This document shows, one piece after another, positions 8,890 through 17,795 of a stretch of 64,000 nt of DNA. Every line of letters begins with the position of its first letter. The stretch's first letter is position 1. Origin of the DNA: Winogradskyella tangerina (GTDB taxonomy: Bacteria > Bacteroidota > Bacteroidia > Flavobacteriales > Flavobacteriaceae); contig NZ_QERF01000009.1 of the NCBI RefSeq assembly GCF_003260205.1, forward strand, positions 62,001-126,000, written 5' to 3'. The translations under genes and the position numbers were made by a program. Under the pieces are notes generated by a model, which ran no database searches, was not told the DNA's origin, and saw only the letters and a list, made by a program, of their open reading frames with translations.

Positions 8890-11800
8890 ATGAAAACAAA
8901 ATTACAGTTTGTTTTGTCAATTACCATGTTCTTTACCTTATTTTCTGCTGTAGCTCAACAGGGCTATTGGAGATCAACGGATGTAGACTTAACGAGTAAC
9001 GACGGCAATTCAACATTAAATGAAAAGTTTTATGTAACGCACAATTTAGATTTAGATGCGTTTAAAGCTCAATTAGTAAATGCACCGTTGCGTTCTGCTG
9101 ACACAAAAATTTCAAATACAAAGATCTACCTTCCTAATCACAAGGGTGAAATGGAGCAATTTTCTGTAGTTGAAGCACCTGTTCTGTCAGAAGAACTTTC
9201 ACAGCAATATCCCAACATAAAAACGTATTTGGGTTATAGTTTAGACAAACCTGGAACAAGAGCTCGTTTTAGTGTTACACCTCAAGGGCTTCAAACCATG
9301 ATCACTTCTGCTGATGAGCCTCTAACATTCACGGTTCCTACAAGTAGAACAGATAATACGTCTTATATTACTTACACTAGAGAGGTAAGAACGCAGAATT
9401 TTAAGGATTATTCATGTTTAACAGAGGACGAAATGATGCCTATGGATATGAATCGTTTTTCTAACAGAGATGCAGACGACCAACTCTTAAGAAATTTCAG
9501 AATTGCAATTTCAACCACGGCTGAGTATACTAACTTTTGGGATGATGGTAATGCCGGAAATGGAAATGCACAACAAGATGCTTTAGCACAGTTGGTGTCG
9601 ACATTAAATAGAAACAACGAAGTTTTTGAAGTTGATATGGCGGTGACGTTTACATTAATTTCGGGGACGTCAATAATTTATACCAACCCAGCAACAGATC
9701 CCTATTCTGGGGCATTCAATTCGCAATTACAAACTACATTAACTGCAAATATTGGCGAGGCTAACTATGATATTGGGCATTTATTTCATTTTGGCGGTAA
9801 TAATGGAAACGCAGGTTGTATAGGTTGTGTTTGCGTCAATAATCAAAAAGGAAGTGGTTTTTCGTCGCACTCATTTCAAGATAATGATGGCGGTCCTTAC
9901 ATGTCCGATTTCTTCGATATTGATTATGTACCTCACGAAATTGGTCACCAAATGGGCGCCAACCATACTTGGTCATTCAGTAGTGAAGGTACGGGTGTAA
10001 ATGCAGAACCAGGAAGTGGTACAACCATCATGGGATATGCAGGTATTACAGGAGGTAATGATGTTCAAGATCATTCAGATCCATACTTCCATTACTACAG
10101 TATACTGCAAATTCTGAATAATTTACAGTCGCGTACTTGCTGGACAAGCACGCCAATCTCAAACAATCCTCCAAGCTCAGATGCTGGTCCAAATTATGTA
10201 ATTCCTAATGGTACGGCCTTTGTTTTAAAGGGCGCTGCTACAGACACTGATGGTGGTGATGTTTTATATTACAACTGGGAACAGATAGATAATGGAGTAA
10301 CGACAACGGGTAATTTTAATCCAGGAAAAACCTCTGGTGCTTTATGGAGATCTAGACCTCCGACCACATCACCAGATCGTTATATGCCTATAGTTGAACG
10401 CGTAATTTCTGGTCAGTTATTAGAGACAAGCCCAACGGAAACCATAGATAATTCATCTTGGGAAACGGTTTCAACCGTAAGTAGAAATTTAAACTTCGCT
10501 TTAATAGTTAGAGATCGTAGTGAAGCCAATGGCGTAGGGCAAACCCCTCAGAGTAGTTATGATACAATGACGGTAACTGTTGATGGTAGTATTGGACCAT
10601 TTGAAGTAACCTCTCAGAGTACGAACGAAACCTGGGAAGAAGGTTCTATAGAAACGGTATCGTGGAATGTTGCCGGAACCGATGCAGGAGCTGTAAATAC
10701 TCCAACTGTAAATATTCTACTCTCCATTGATGGTGGATTTACATATCCTTTTGTTTTAGCTTCAGATGTTCCTAATGATGGAACTCATGATATTGTTGTG
10801 CCTTCAACAGGAGCAGTAACTACTGCACGAGTTAAAGTAGAAGGTAATAACAACATATTCTATGCAATTAATGACACAAACTTTACAATTAATGCTTCAG
10901 AGTTTCTCTTGTCTGTTTCTGACCCAGAAATTGATGTTTGTTCACCAGATAACGCTGTGTTTAATTTTACTTACAATACCTTTTTAGGATTTACTGGCAC
11001 GACAACATTTGGAGCTACTGGCTTGCCAGCCGGAACTTCAATAGTTTTTTCACCAGCGTCGGCAAGTGCTGATGGAACAAATGTTACGGCAACAATTTCT
11101 GGAATTGGAAGTTTAGCCTTAGGAAATTATCCTGTGACCTTAGAAGGAACTTCAGGCGGAACAGTAAAAGTGGCTAATGTTGAGTTTAATGTCTTTGATG
11201 CAAATTTAAGTACGCCAAGTATTTTATTACCGTTTAATGGTCAAACAGGAGTATCTACAGAAGACGCTCAGTTAGCGTGGACAGGAGAGGTTAATGCCAA
11301 TGCCTACGAATTAGATGTTGCAACTGACGCGGCTTTTACAAATATCGTGTTGTCTGATGTGGTAACTGTTACTGATTATACCTTAAGTTCATTAGGTATA
11401 TTGACACAATATTTTTGGAGAGTTAGAGGTGTTAATGATTGTGGTAACGGTAATTATGCCCAAGGAAATTTTACCACTGGCAATGTTTCATGTGCATTTT
11501 ATACATCATCCGATACGCCGATAAATATTCCTGATGCAAATGCATCGGGTGTAAATTCTGTAATCAATGTACCAAGTTCAGAAGAAATAACGGATATCAA
11601 TGTTACGGTAAATATTACCCATACTTTCAATGGTGATTTAAGATTAACCTTAATTGCACCAGACGGAACACCAATTTTATTATCGAATCGAAATGGTGGA
11701 AACGGTGATAATTTTGTAGATACTGTATTTGATCAGGAAGGGTCAAATTTAATAAGTAGTGGTACGGCACCATTTACTGGAACCTTTGTACCTGATGGAG

Positions 11801-12195
11801 ATTTAAGCACGCTGTATGGAGGTTTCTCTGATGGTGATTGGACCTTAAACGTATCGGACAATGCAGGCTTAGATACTGGAACGATTGATGACTGGACCTT
11901 AGAGTTATGTACTATTGGAACATTATCTACCTCAGAATTTTCAGGAAACGATGGCTTTAGCATTTATCCAAATCCAAATAATGGTGAGTTTACAGTGAGT
12001 TTAAACAACCCATTATCTGATAAGATTGCTATTGAATTATTTGATATTAACGGCAGACGAATTTTTGAAAGAAGCTTTAATGCCATTCAAAATTTTAGAG
12101 GCATTATTAAGTTAGATAGTGTTCAATCTGGAGTTTACCTCGTTAGAGTAATTGATGGTACTAATAGTTCTGTTAAACGACTTATTATCAATTAA
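8890..12195 (+). CDS. Secreted reprolysin-like metalloprotease with P domain and T9SS sorting domain
   Basis: An 1101-residue secreted zinc protease. A signal peptide (residues 1-22, ending SAVAQ) is followed by a propeptide. The catalytic domain has the metzincin zinc site HEIGHQMGANH at residues 349-359 and a nearby Met-turn candidate (TIMGYAG). Ig/fibronectin-like beta domains follow (about 560-860). A proprotein-convertase P-like domain comes next (about 865-1010, with ITHTFNGDLRLTLIAPDG). The last 80 residues are a type A T9SS sorting domain (FSIYPNPNNGEFTVSL). It is therefore expected to be exported across the outer membrane and anchored or released. A bidirectional terminator follows the gene. 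Confidence 0.93.
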   Translation: MKTKLQFVLSITMFFTLFSAVAQQGYWRSTDVDLTSNDGNSTLNEKFYVTHNLDLDAFKAQLVNAPLRSADTKISNTKIYLPNHKGEMEQFSVVEAPVLSEELSQQYPNIKTYLGYSLDKPGTRARFSVTPQGLQTMITSADEPLTFTVPTSRTDNTSYITYTREVRTQNFKDYSCLTEDEMMPMDMNRFSNRDADDQLLRNFRIAISTTAEYTNFWDDGNAGNGNAQQDALAQLVSTLNRNNEVFEVDMAVTFTLISGTSIIYTNPATDPYSGAFNSQLQTTLTANIGEANYDIGHLFHFGGNNGNAGCIGCVCVNNQKGSGFSSHSFQDNDGGPYMSDFFDIDYVPHEIGHQMGANHTWSFSSEGTGVNAEPGSGTTIMGYAGITGGNDVQDHSDPYFHYYSILQILNNLQSRTCWTSTPISNNPPSSDAGPNYVIPNGTAFVLKGAATDTDGGDVLYYNWEQIDNGVTTTGNFNPGKTSGALWRSRPPTTSPDRYMPIVERVISGQLLETSPTETIDNSSWETVSTVSRNLNFALIVRDRSEANGVGQTPQSSYDTMTVTVDGSIGPFEVTSQSTNETWEEGSIETVSWNVAGTDAGAVNTPTVNILLSIDGGFTYPFVLASDVPNDGTHDIVVPSTGAVTTARVKVEGNNNIFYAINDTNFTINASEFLLSVSDPEIDVCSPDNAVFNFTYNTFLGFTGTTTFGATGLPAGTSIVFSPASASADGTNVTATISGIGSLALGNYPVTLEGTSGGTVKVANVEFNVFDANLSTPSILLPFNGQTGVSTEDAQLAWTGEVNANAYELDVATDAAFTNIVLSDVVTVTDYTLSSLGILTQYFWRVRGVNDCGNGNYAQGNFTTGNVSCAFYTSSDTPINIPDANASGVNSVINVPSSEEITDINVTVNITHTFNGDLRLTLIAPDGTPILLSNRNGGNGDNFVDTVFDQEGSNLISSGTAPFTGTFVPDGDLSTLYGGFSDGDWTLNVSDNAGLDTGTIDDWTLELCTIGTLSTSEFSGNDGFSIYPNPNNGEFTVSLNNPLSDKIAIELFDINGRRIFERSFNAIQNFRGIIKLDSVQSGVYLVRVIDGTNSSVKRLIIN

Positions 12196-12214
12196 TCTAT
12201 AGAATTTATAAATG

Positions 12215-12244
12215 AAAAGAGGTGCAATAAGGACCTCTTTTTTA
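12215..12244. terminator. Bidirectional terminator between protease gene and pth
   Basis: The arms aaagaggt (12216-12223) and acctcttt (12233-12240) pair perfectly around a 9-base loop, with A and T runs on both sides. It serves the plus-strand protease gene and the minus-strand pth gene, which converge here. Confidence 0.8.
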
Positions 12245-12874
12245 TTTGCCGTTAAATTGGTTCATGGTATTATTTACACCAGCTAGCGCGAAAGATTTAA
12301 TAACTTCAGCTGCCGTTTTTAAACGCTCATCTAGTTGAGACGTCTCTTCTTCATTCCATTCGCTCAACACATAATCCACTTGCTTTCCTTTGCTAAAGGC
12401 ATCGCTAATACCAAACCTAAATCGGTTGTATTTTGTGGTCTGTAATTTATCTTGAATATCCTTCAAACCATTATGACCGCCATCGCTTCCTTTGGTTTTC
12501 AGGCGAAGTGTTCCGAAGGGAAGATTAAGATCATCGGTGATCACCAGTAAGTTCTCTAAAGGAATTTTCTCCTTGTCTAGCCAGTATTTCACAGCCTTAC
12601 CGCTAAGATTCATGTAGGTGCTTGGCTTGATAAGCACAAGGGTTCGTCCTTTCACCTTTAAGGTAGACCGATCACCAAGTTTTACAGTTTCAAAAGAAAC
12701 CTCTGCCTCGCTTGCCAAATGATCTAAGATCTTAAAGCCAATATTATGTCTGGTGTTGTGATATTTTTCACCAATATTTCCTAAGCCAACAATTAAAAAT
12801 TTTTTCATGAGATCTTCTTCATTTTGTTCTGTAGTTATACCAAAACCGAGCCATTTTTTTAAACGTTCAAACAT
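12242..12874 (-). CDS. pth: Aminoacyl-tRNA (peptidyl-tRNA) hydrolase
   Basis: Peptidyl-tRNA hydrolase recycling peptidyl-tRNAs dropped from ribosomes. The core starts at MKKFLIVGLGNIGEKY and carries the catalytic His in NTRHNIGF, plus VITDDLNLP and GGHNGL. I place the start at 12874 (MFERLKKWLG), giving 210 residues; flavobacterial Pth proteins often carry such a short basic N-terminal extension. A further-upstream start at 12907 would run into the terminator of rplY (12897-12925) and is unlikely. The order prs-rplY-pth is conserved in many bacteria. Confidence 0.93.
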   Translation of the reverse strand: MFERLKKWLGFGITTEQNEEDLMKKFLIVGLGNIGEKYHNTRHNIGFKILDHLASEAEVSFETVKLGDRSTLKVKGRTLVLIKPSTYMNLSGKAVKYWLDKEKIPLENLLVITDDLNLPFGTLRLKTKGSDGGHNGLKDIQDKLQTTKYNRFRFGISDAFSKGKQVDYVLSEWNEEETSQLDERLKTAAEVIKSFALAGVNNTMNQFNGK

Positions 12875-12896
12875 GCCATTCGCTTTGCGTAAAAAT

Positions 12897-12925
12897 AAAA
12901 AAAGCATTCTGATATAGAATGCTTT
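12897..12925 (-). terminator. Terminator downstream of rplY, minus strand
   Basis: The inverted repeat agcattct / agaatgct has a short loop and, read on the minus strand, is followed by a T-rich run. It separates rplY from pth. Confidence 0.75.
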
Positions 12926-12948
12926 TATAGTTCTGTAACGTGTTTTTG

Positions 12949-13593
12949 TTATTCCTGAGCTGCTTCAGCTGCTGGTGCTTCAGCTGCACCTTCAGTTGCT
13001 TCTGCTGCATCATCATCTTCTTCCTCTTCGTCTTCAACAGACATAGATGCTCTAGAACGTCTAACCTGACAAACAACAGTGTTATCTGGATGTAAGAATT
13101 TGTAATCTTCGTTTTCTAACTCTGTAATGTAAAGCTTGTTACCAATTTTAAGCGGCGTAATATCTACTTCGATAAAATCTGGTAATTTAGAAGGAATAGC
13201 CTTCACTCTTAGCTTACGGTAAGGTCTTCTAAGAACACCACCATTTAAAACACCCTTAGAAGTTCCTACAACTTGAACAGGAATTTCCATAGTGATTTCT
13301 TTGTTTTCGAAAATTTGATAGAAATCGATGTGTAAGATTCTATCGGTCACCGGATGAAACTGAATGTCTTGCATAATAGCATTGAAAGTTTCACCATTAT
13401 CTAAGGCAATCACAACTGTATGCGCATTTGGAGTGTATACAAGTTTAGAGAATGCCAAATCTGGTGCAGAGAAATGTATTGGCTTGTCTCCTCCGTATAA
13501 TACGCAAGGAATCTGACCAGCATTACGTAAGGCTTTCGTTGACGACTTGCCCACGCTTTCTCTTTGAGATCCATTGATTGTAATTGATTTCAT
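12949..13593 (-). CDS. rplY: 50S ribosomal protein bL25 (Ctc/TL5 type)
   Basis: A 214-residue protein of the 5S rRNA-binding L25/Ctc family. The N-terminal L25 domain (about 1-90) begins [18 protein letters not shown]. The C-terminal TL5-type beta domain (about 95-185) contains [18 protein letters not shown], the usual signature. The tail is very acidic and then alanine/glutamate-rich ([11 protein letters not shown] onward), common in Bacteroidota versions. It lies downstream of prs and upstream of pth, separated from pth by a terminator. Confidence 0.95.
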   Translation of the reverse strand: MKSITINGSQRESVGKSSTKALRNAGQIPCVLYGGDKPIHFSAPDLAFSKLVYTPNAHTVVIALDNGETFNAIMQDIQFHPVTDRILHIDFYQIFENKEITMEIPVQVVGTSKGVLNGGVLRRPYRKLRVKAIPSKLPDFIEVDITPLKIGNKLYITELENEDYKFLHPDNTVVCQVRRSRASMSVEDEEEEDDDAAEATEGAAEAPAAEAAQE

Positions 13594-13641
13594 TTTGAAA
13601 TTGTTTATTTATTATTAATTACCTCATTTTGAGGGTTTGTC

Positions 13642-13667
13642 CTTTACGGCTGATTTTGCCGTTAAAG
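13642..13667 (-). other. Stem-loop in the rplY leader
   Basis: ctttacggc and gccgttaaag are near-perfect inverted repeats (one bulged base) around a 7-base loop. The structure would lie at the 5' end of the rplY message, just downstream of the -7 element at 13673-13680 and about 50 bases before the ATG. A regulatory role is inference. Confidence 0.5.
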
Positions 13668-13672
13668 GGCTG

Positions 13673-13680
13673 CAAATTTA
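13673..13680 (-). promoter_or_regulatory. -7 promoter element for rplY
   Basis: On the minus strand TAAATTTG fits TAnnTTTG. It is 79 bases upstream of the rplY start and just ahead of the leader stem-loop. Confidence 0.5.
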
Positions 13681-13779
13681 AGCATATAATAGAGAAATAC
13701 TAGCCTTTTATGCTATTTTTTAGCATTTTTCAGAAATAATAAGGCCTTGATTGTAGATTGAAGGCTGATTTCAATCGTT

Positions 13780-14721
13780 TTACATCACAAATTTGTTACT
13801 AATCGACTTGTTATGGTGCACGTTAAACATCACTTCAGCAAACAAAGGTGCACAGCTTAACACGCGTAATTTATCGCTAGTCTGCTTTAACGGAATAGAG
13901 TTGGTAACGATCAGTTCTTCAAGTCTTGAATTCTCTAAACGTTCGTAAGCACTACCGGATAAAATCGGGTGTGTACATATAGCTCTAACACTAGCAGCAC
14001 CGCGTTCCATCATAAGATCAGCAGCTTTTGTTAAGGTACCAGCAGTGTCTACCATATCGTCGACAAGGACCACGTTTTTTCCTGTTACGTCACCAATAAG
14101 TTCCATGTGTGAAATGACATTGGCCTTAGCGCGTTGCTTATAACAAATTACAACGTCACTTTTCAGTGCTTTTGAATAGGCATAAGCACGCTTAGAACCT
14201 CCCATATCTGGTGAGGCGATGGTGAGATTATCTAGATTTAAACTTCTCAAATACGGTAAAAAGATGGTTGATGCGAATAGATGGTCAACAGGCTTTTCAA
14301 AGAACCCTTGAATTTGATCCGCATGCAGATCCATGGTAATAATACGTGTTGCACCAGCCGCTTCGAGCATTTTGGCAATGAGTTTTGCCGCAATAGGAAC
14401 TCTAGGTTTGTCTTTTCTATCTTGTCTTGCCCAACCAAAGTATGGCATTACTGCCGTAATATGCCTTGCCGAAGCGCGCTTGGCGGCATCGATCATAAGA
14501 AGCATTTCCATTAAATTCTTCGGGCCAGGATGTGTGGATCCAATAATAAAAATACGCGTACCTCTAATAGATTCTTCGTAGGAAGGTTGAAACTCGCCAT
14601 CACTATAGGTTGAGGTAATAACGTTTCCTAATTTTACGCCATAGGCAGCTGCGATTTCTTCTGCCAGTTCTTTACTTTGAGAACATGTAAAAACCTTGGC
14701 TTCAGTAGTATTATTAGGCAT
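13780..14721 (-). CDS. prs: Ribose-phosphate pyrophosphokinase
   Basis: A 313-residue PRPP synthetase (ATP + ribose 5-phosphate to PRPP + AMP), feeding purine, pyrimidine, histidine and NAD synthesis. Motifs visible are the N-terminal SYSDGEFQPSYEESIRG, the conserved ARQDRKDKPRVPIAAKL segment, the flexible loop KQRAKANVISHMELIGDV, and the PRPP-binding VVLVDDMVDTAGTLT. Length is normal. It precedes rplY on the same strand with a 186-base gap that contains a separate rplY promoter candidate. Confidence 0.97.
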   Translation of the reverse strand: MPNNTTEAKVFTCSQSKELAEEIAAAYGVKLGNVITSTYSDGEFQPSYEESIRGTRIFIIGSTHPGPKNLMEMLLMIDAAKRASARHITAVMPYFGWARQDRKDKPRVPIAAKLIAKMLEAAGATRIITMDLHADQIQGFFEKPVDHLFASTIFLPYLRSLNLDNLTIASPDMGGSKRAYAYSKALKSDVVICYKQRAKANVISHMELIGDVTGKNVVLVDDMVDTAGTLTKAADLMMERGAASVRAICTHPILSGSAYERLENSRLEELIVTNSIPLKQTSDKLRVLSCAPLFAEVMFNVHHNKSISNKFVM

Positions 14722-14821
14722 TTGAGTAAGTAATTAAAAAGGGTTGTTAGTTGCGTTCTTAGCTGGGCCCAAAGTTAGGAAAATTATTTGCTCATTAAAG
14801 GACGATAAGCCCTAATTTTAG

Positions 14822-14851
14822 TTGTTTGACGAAAAATATTTTATATTTTTG
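14822..14851 (+). promoter_or_regulatory. Promoter of tRNA-Leu
   Basis: TATTTTTG at 14844-14851 fits the TAnnTTTG -7 element; GTTG at 14821-14824 or TTTG at 14825-14828 can serve as the -33 element at 15-19 bases spacing. The mature tRNA starts 12 bases after the -7 element. Confidence 0.6.
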
Positions 14852-14862
14852 CTGTCCGTTTT

Positions 14863-14944
14863 GCTCAAGTGGCGGAATTGGTAGACGCGCTGGATTCAAA
14901 ATCCAGTTCCTTCGGGAGTGTGGGTTCGATTCCCACCTTGAGTA
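14863..14944 (+). tRNA. tRNA-Leu (anticodon CAA)
   Basis: An 82-base tRNA. The acceptor arm pairs gctcaag with cttgagt (one G-U pair), followed by discriminator A. The D region is ggcggaattggtagacgc, the anticodon stem ctgga/tccag encloses loop ttcaaaa (anticodon CAA, codon UUG), the long variable arm is ttccttcgggag, and the T arm is gtgggttcgattcccac. The long variable arm fits a class II tRNA. CCA is not encoded. A terminator hairpin follows. Confidence 0.95.
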
Positions 14945-14955
14945 CGAATAAATCA

Positions 14956-14988
14956 AAAGCAAGCTAAAACAATAAGCTTGCTTTTTTG
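14956..14988 (+). terminator. Terminator of tRNA-Leu
   Basis: aaagcaagct and agcttgcttt pair perfectly around an 8-base loop and are followed by a T run, directly after the tRNA. Confidence 0.85.
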
Positions 14989-15025
14989 GTTTAGTGAGGT
15001 TTTGATTTTCAAAGCGACGCTTTGT

Positions 15026-15118
15026 GGGAACTACTGCAGTAGAATCCCACCTTGAGTACAGATAAAACACCATTGAGGTGAAATGTGAGCGAGTTTCAAA
15101 AAAGAAGCTCGCTTTTTT
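15026..15118 (+). pseudogene. Degraded copy of the tRNA-Leu 3' end plus terminator
   Basis: gaatcccaccttgagtac at 15043-15060 matches the tRNA 3' end gattcccaccttgagtac (14928-14945) with one mismatch. The preceding gtggg still pairs with cccac, like a T arm with a swollen loop. Further on, agcgagtttc / gaagctcgct (15088-15113) forms a second terminator ending in the same ctttttttggttt-type sequence as the first. It looks like a tandem duplicate that lost its 5' half, or an old integration scar. Confidence 0.65.
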
Positions 15119-15221
15119 GGTTTTGCGTGGGTTTGACATTCCCCTCCACCCAACACCAACCTCACCTTTGGTACATTTTTTGTGGCTTTTGAGATGTAAC
15201 TAACTACAAATCAAATGCATC

Positions 15222-16610
15222 ATGGTCAGAATTCCCATCCTCTTTTGTGCCGTTTTTTGCCTCAGTTTCGGACTCACACATGCGCAAGATTCTATTGAAT
15301 GTCAAACCAAGCTTTCAAACTTTCATGAAGATGTAAAGGCGCAACGCTACGATAAAGCCTACGACAACTGGTATTTTGTAAAAACCAATTGCCCAGAATT
15401 GAGCTTGGCCATCTATTCCGACGGTGAAAAAATCCTAAAGCATAAAATAGACAATTCCGAAGGTGAAACCCAATTAGGGTTTGTCAACGATCTGCTGGGC
15501 TTATGGAAAGATCGCAGACAGTACTTTGAAAACAGAACACCAATAGGCGAGTTTGGAGCCAGTGCCTGCCAATTGCGTTACGATTACAGAGAAGAATTAG
15601 GCGAAGAACTATCAGATCTCTACAATTGCTTTGATGATGCCTTTAAGTCGGACAAGGAAAATTTCACTCATCCCAAGAGCTTATATGCCTATTTTTCACT
15701 GCTTGTAGAAATGTATCGTAAAGACCAAAAACAGGCGACGGAGTTATTTAATACTTATGATGAGATCAACGAAAAGATAGGGCTAGAAATTCAGAATTAT
15801 TCAGAACTTTTAAATGCTTTGGTCCATAAGATCGATAATGGCGAAACGCTTTCTAGTAAAGAAATTAAGAAGCGCAGTGCCTATGAGAGTTACCTTAAAA
15901 ATTATGCCCTTATCAATTCTAATATTGAAACCATTATCAATACAGAAGGGAATTGCTAGAATCTAATTCCCTTGTACACCAAGGATTTTGAAAGTCATAA
16001 AAACGATTCCATTTGGCTAAAACGTGCCGTAAGCAGGCTATATCTAAAGGACTGCTCTAGCGCTGATTTTTACGAAATGATCGTAAAGCAATACGATACG
16101 GTATCACCATCAGCAGACACCAAAGTTTTTATCGCCACCATGTTGTTCGCCAAGGGCAAGGATGAGGAGGCCTTTCGGTATTTAGAGGAAGCCTATAAAC
16201 TTGAAACCAGACCGTATAAAAAATCGAATTTAGCGATCAGAATTGGTGTGATTTACAAGCAAAAGAACAGGTATGTCACCGCTAGAAATTATTTACTGGA
16301 TGCGCTAAAATTGAATCCGTCTAATGGGAAACCACATCTCGTTATTGCTCAAATGTATTCCGATAGTGCTAAAGACACCAACTGTGGCAAGGACAACTTT
16401 CATCAAAGAGCGGTCTATTGGTTGGCAGCGGAGGAAGCAAAAAAAGCATCTCGTATCGACCCAACATTGCAAAAATATGTGAGGCAATCTCAAGACAATT
16501 ATTTGGCTATGGCGCCTGGGAAGGATAAAATCTTTCTAAGTGGCTTGGGTGGCGAAACGATACAAATTAAGTGCTGGATTAACCGGTCGATCGTGGTGCC
16601 GAAGCCTTGA
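15222..16610 (+). pseudogene. Secreted TPR protein gene interrupted by one in-frame TAG
   Basis: The first part (15222-15959, 245 residues) has a signal peptide (ending THAQ) and helical repeats such as AQRYDKAYDNWYFVK. It ends at TAG 15957-15959. Translation in the same frame continues at once (NLIPLYTKDFE) to 16610, adding about 216 residues with TPR-like units (AKGKDEEAFRYLEEAYKLE and TARNYLLDALKLNPSNGK) and a C-terminus GETIQIKCWINRSIVVP. Together they form one protein of about 460 residues of the kind seen in Flavobacteriaceae. A single base change (for example GAG to TAG) explains the break. The second half has only a TTG as a possible start, so it is probably not made alone. A sequencing error is possible. 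Confidence 0.75.
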
Positions 16611-16642
16611 ATTATTAGTCCTAAAATTTGCAATATAAATCG

Positions 16643-16650
16643 TAACTTTG
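16643..16650 (+). promoter_or_regulatory. -7 promoter element of the HupE/UreJ-like gene
   Basis: TAACTTTG fits TAnnTTTG exactly and is 22 bases before the ATG at 16673. Confidence 0.5.
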
Positions 16651-16672
16651 ATTCCGCCCAAATGAATTAATT

Positions 16673-17269
16673 ATGTTAGAGAATTTCTGGTTTAATGTTA
16701 AGTATGGCATTAATCATGTACTTGACCCAAATGGTTACGACCATGTACTTTTTTTAATGGTTTTAGCCGTACCCTATGTTTTTAAAGATTGGAAACGTGT
16801 TTTACTTCTAGTTTCTATGTTCACATTAGGGCATACCTTATCCTTAGTATTAGCAGCCTACGATGTTGTTTCTGTAAACGGAAAACTGGTAGAATTTTTA
16901 ATTCCGGTAACCATCTTAATTGCCGCAGTCTATAACGTCTTCACAGCAGGAAAAAATGAAAAAGGGAATAAAGTAAGTTTGTTATTTTTTACCACCTTGT
17001 TTTTTGGTCTCATCCACGGACTCGGTTTTGCTCGAGAGTTCAAAATGTTTGCCGGGCAGTCCGAAAACAAAGTAGAACTTCTAATAGAATTCGCACTAGG
17101 CATTGAAATTGCTCAGGTCATCATTGTTTTTGTAGTCTTGTTTTTAGGATTCTTATTTCAGACTATTTTCAGGTTTACACGCCGCGATTGGGTAATGGTA
17201 TTATCAGCCATAGTTATAGGTTTAGTGATCCCAATGATAACTGGAAGTGATTTGTTAAACGCTTCCTAA
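16673..17269 (+). CDS. HupE/UreJ family membrane protein
   Basis: A 198-residue protein with six predicted membrane segments. The signature segments are GINHVLDPNGYDHVLFLM, TLGHTLSLVLAAYDVV and GLIHGLGFA, where the conserved His and Asp residues resemble the metal-binding motifs of HupE/UreJ proteins (nickel or cobalt entry to hydrogenase or urease). No hydrogenase or urease gene is nearby, so the substrate is not known here. It stands alone between the broken TPR gene and the dCMP deaminase gene, and has its own -7 element. Confidence 0.8.
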   Translation: MLENFWFNVKYGINHVLDPNGYDHVLFLMVLAVPYVFKDWKRVLLLVSMFTLGHTLSLVLAAYDVVSVNGKLVEFLIPVTILIAAVYNVFTAGKNEKGNKVSLLFFTTLFFGLIHGLGFAREFKMFAGQSENKVELLIEFALGIEIAQVIIVFVVLFLGFLFQTIFRFTRRDWVMVLSAIVIGLVIPMITGSDLLNAS

Positions 17270-17338
17270 TTGGTAAAACTTTAACGGCGAGGACATTGCT
17301 ATTACAATTCTATCCTTTTATATTCGTTAATAACATCG

Positions 17339-17346
17339 TACGTTTG
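17339..17346 (+). promoter_or_regulatory. -7 promoter element of the dCMP deaminase operon
   Basis: TACGTTTG fits TAnnTTTG and lies 17 bases before the ATG at 17364. Confidence 0.5.
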
Positions 17347-17363
17347 TGCAATAAATAAGATGA

Positions 17364-17795
17364 ATGTCAGATAGTAAACAGTTACGATACGATAAGGCTT
17401 ATCTACGCATTGCACACGAATGGGGAAAGCTTTCACATTGCAAACGAAAGCAGGTAGGTGCCATCATTGTAAAAGACAGAATGATTATTTCTGATGGATA
17501 CAATGGCACACCAACTGGTTTTGAAAACTATTGTGAAGACGATGAAGGCTATACCAAATGGTACGTCTTACATGCTGAAGCAAATGCTATTTTAAAGGTA
17601 GCTGCCTCAACACAATCATGTAAAGGTGCCACATTATATATAACCTTATCTCCATGCAAAGAATGTAGTAAATTGATACATCAGGCTGGCATCATCAGAG
17701 TGGTGTATTCAACAGCTTACAAAGATACTTCTGGTCTCGACTTTTTGGAAAAAGCAGGGATAGAATTAAAACTGATTGAAGACTTAAAAGCCTAA
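17364..17795 (+). CDS. dCMP deaminase family protein (deoxycytidylate deaminase)
   Basis: A 143-residue zinc-dependent cytidine/deoxycytidylate deaminase, making dUMP for thymidylate synthesis. The zinc site is complete: HAEANAIL supplies His and the catalytic Glu, SPCKECSKL supplies two Cys. The NGTPTGFENYCE loop is typical of ComEB-type dCMP deaminases. Its stop overlaps the start of the S41 peptidase gene by one base (taatg), so the two are translationally coupled. Confidence 0.92.
   Translation: MSDSKQLRYDKAYLRIAHEWGKLSHCKRKQVGAIIVKDRMIISDGYNGTPTGFENYCEDDEGYTKWYVLHAEANAILKVAASTQSCKGATLYITLSPCKECSKLIHQAGIIRVVYSTAYKDTSGLDFLEKAGIELKLIEDLKA

Noticed and set aside
14795..15139. A minus-strand frame of 114 codons over the tRNA-Leu region
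   Set aside because: It is antisense to the tRNA and both terminators; no protein-like features.
15957..15959. TAG as a recoded sense codon (pyrrolysine or similar)
   Set aside because: No recoding genes are seen, other genes here use TAG as a normal stop, and one nonsense mutation is simpler.
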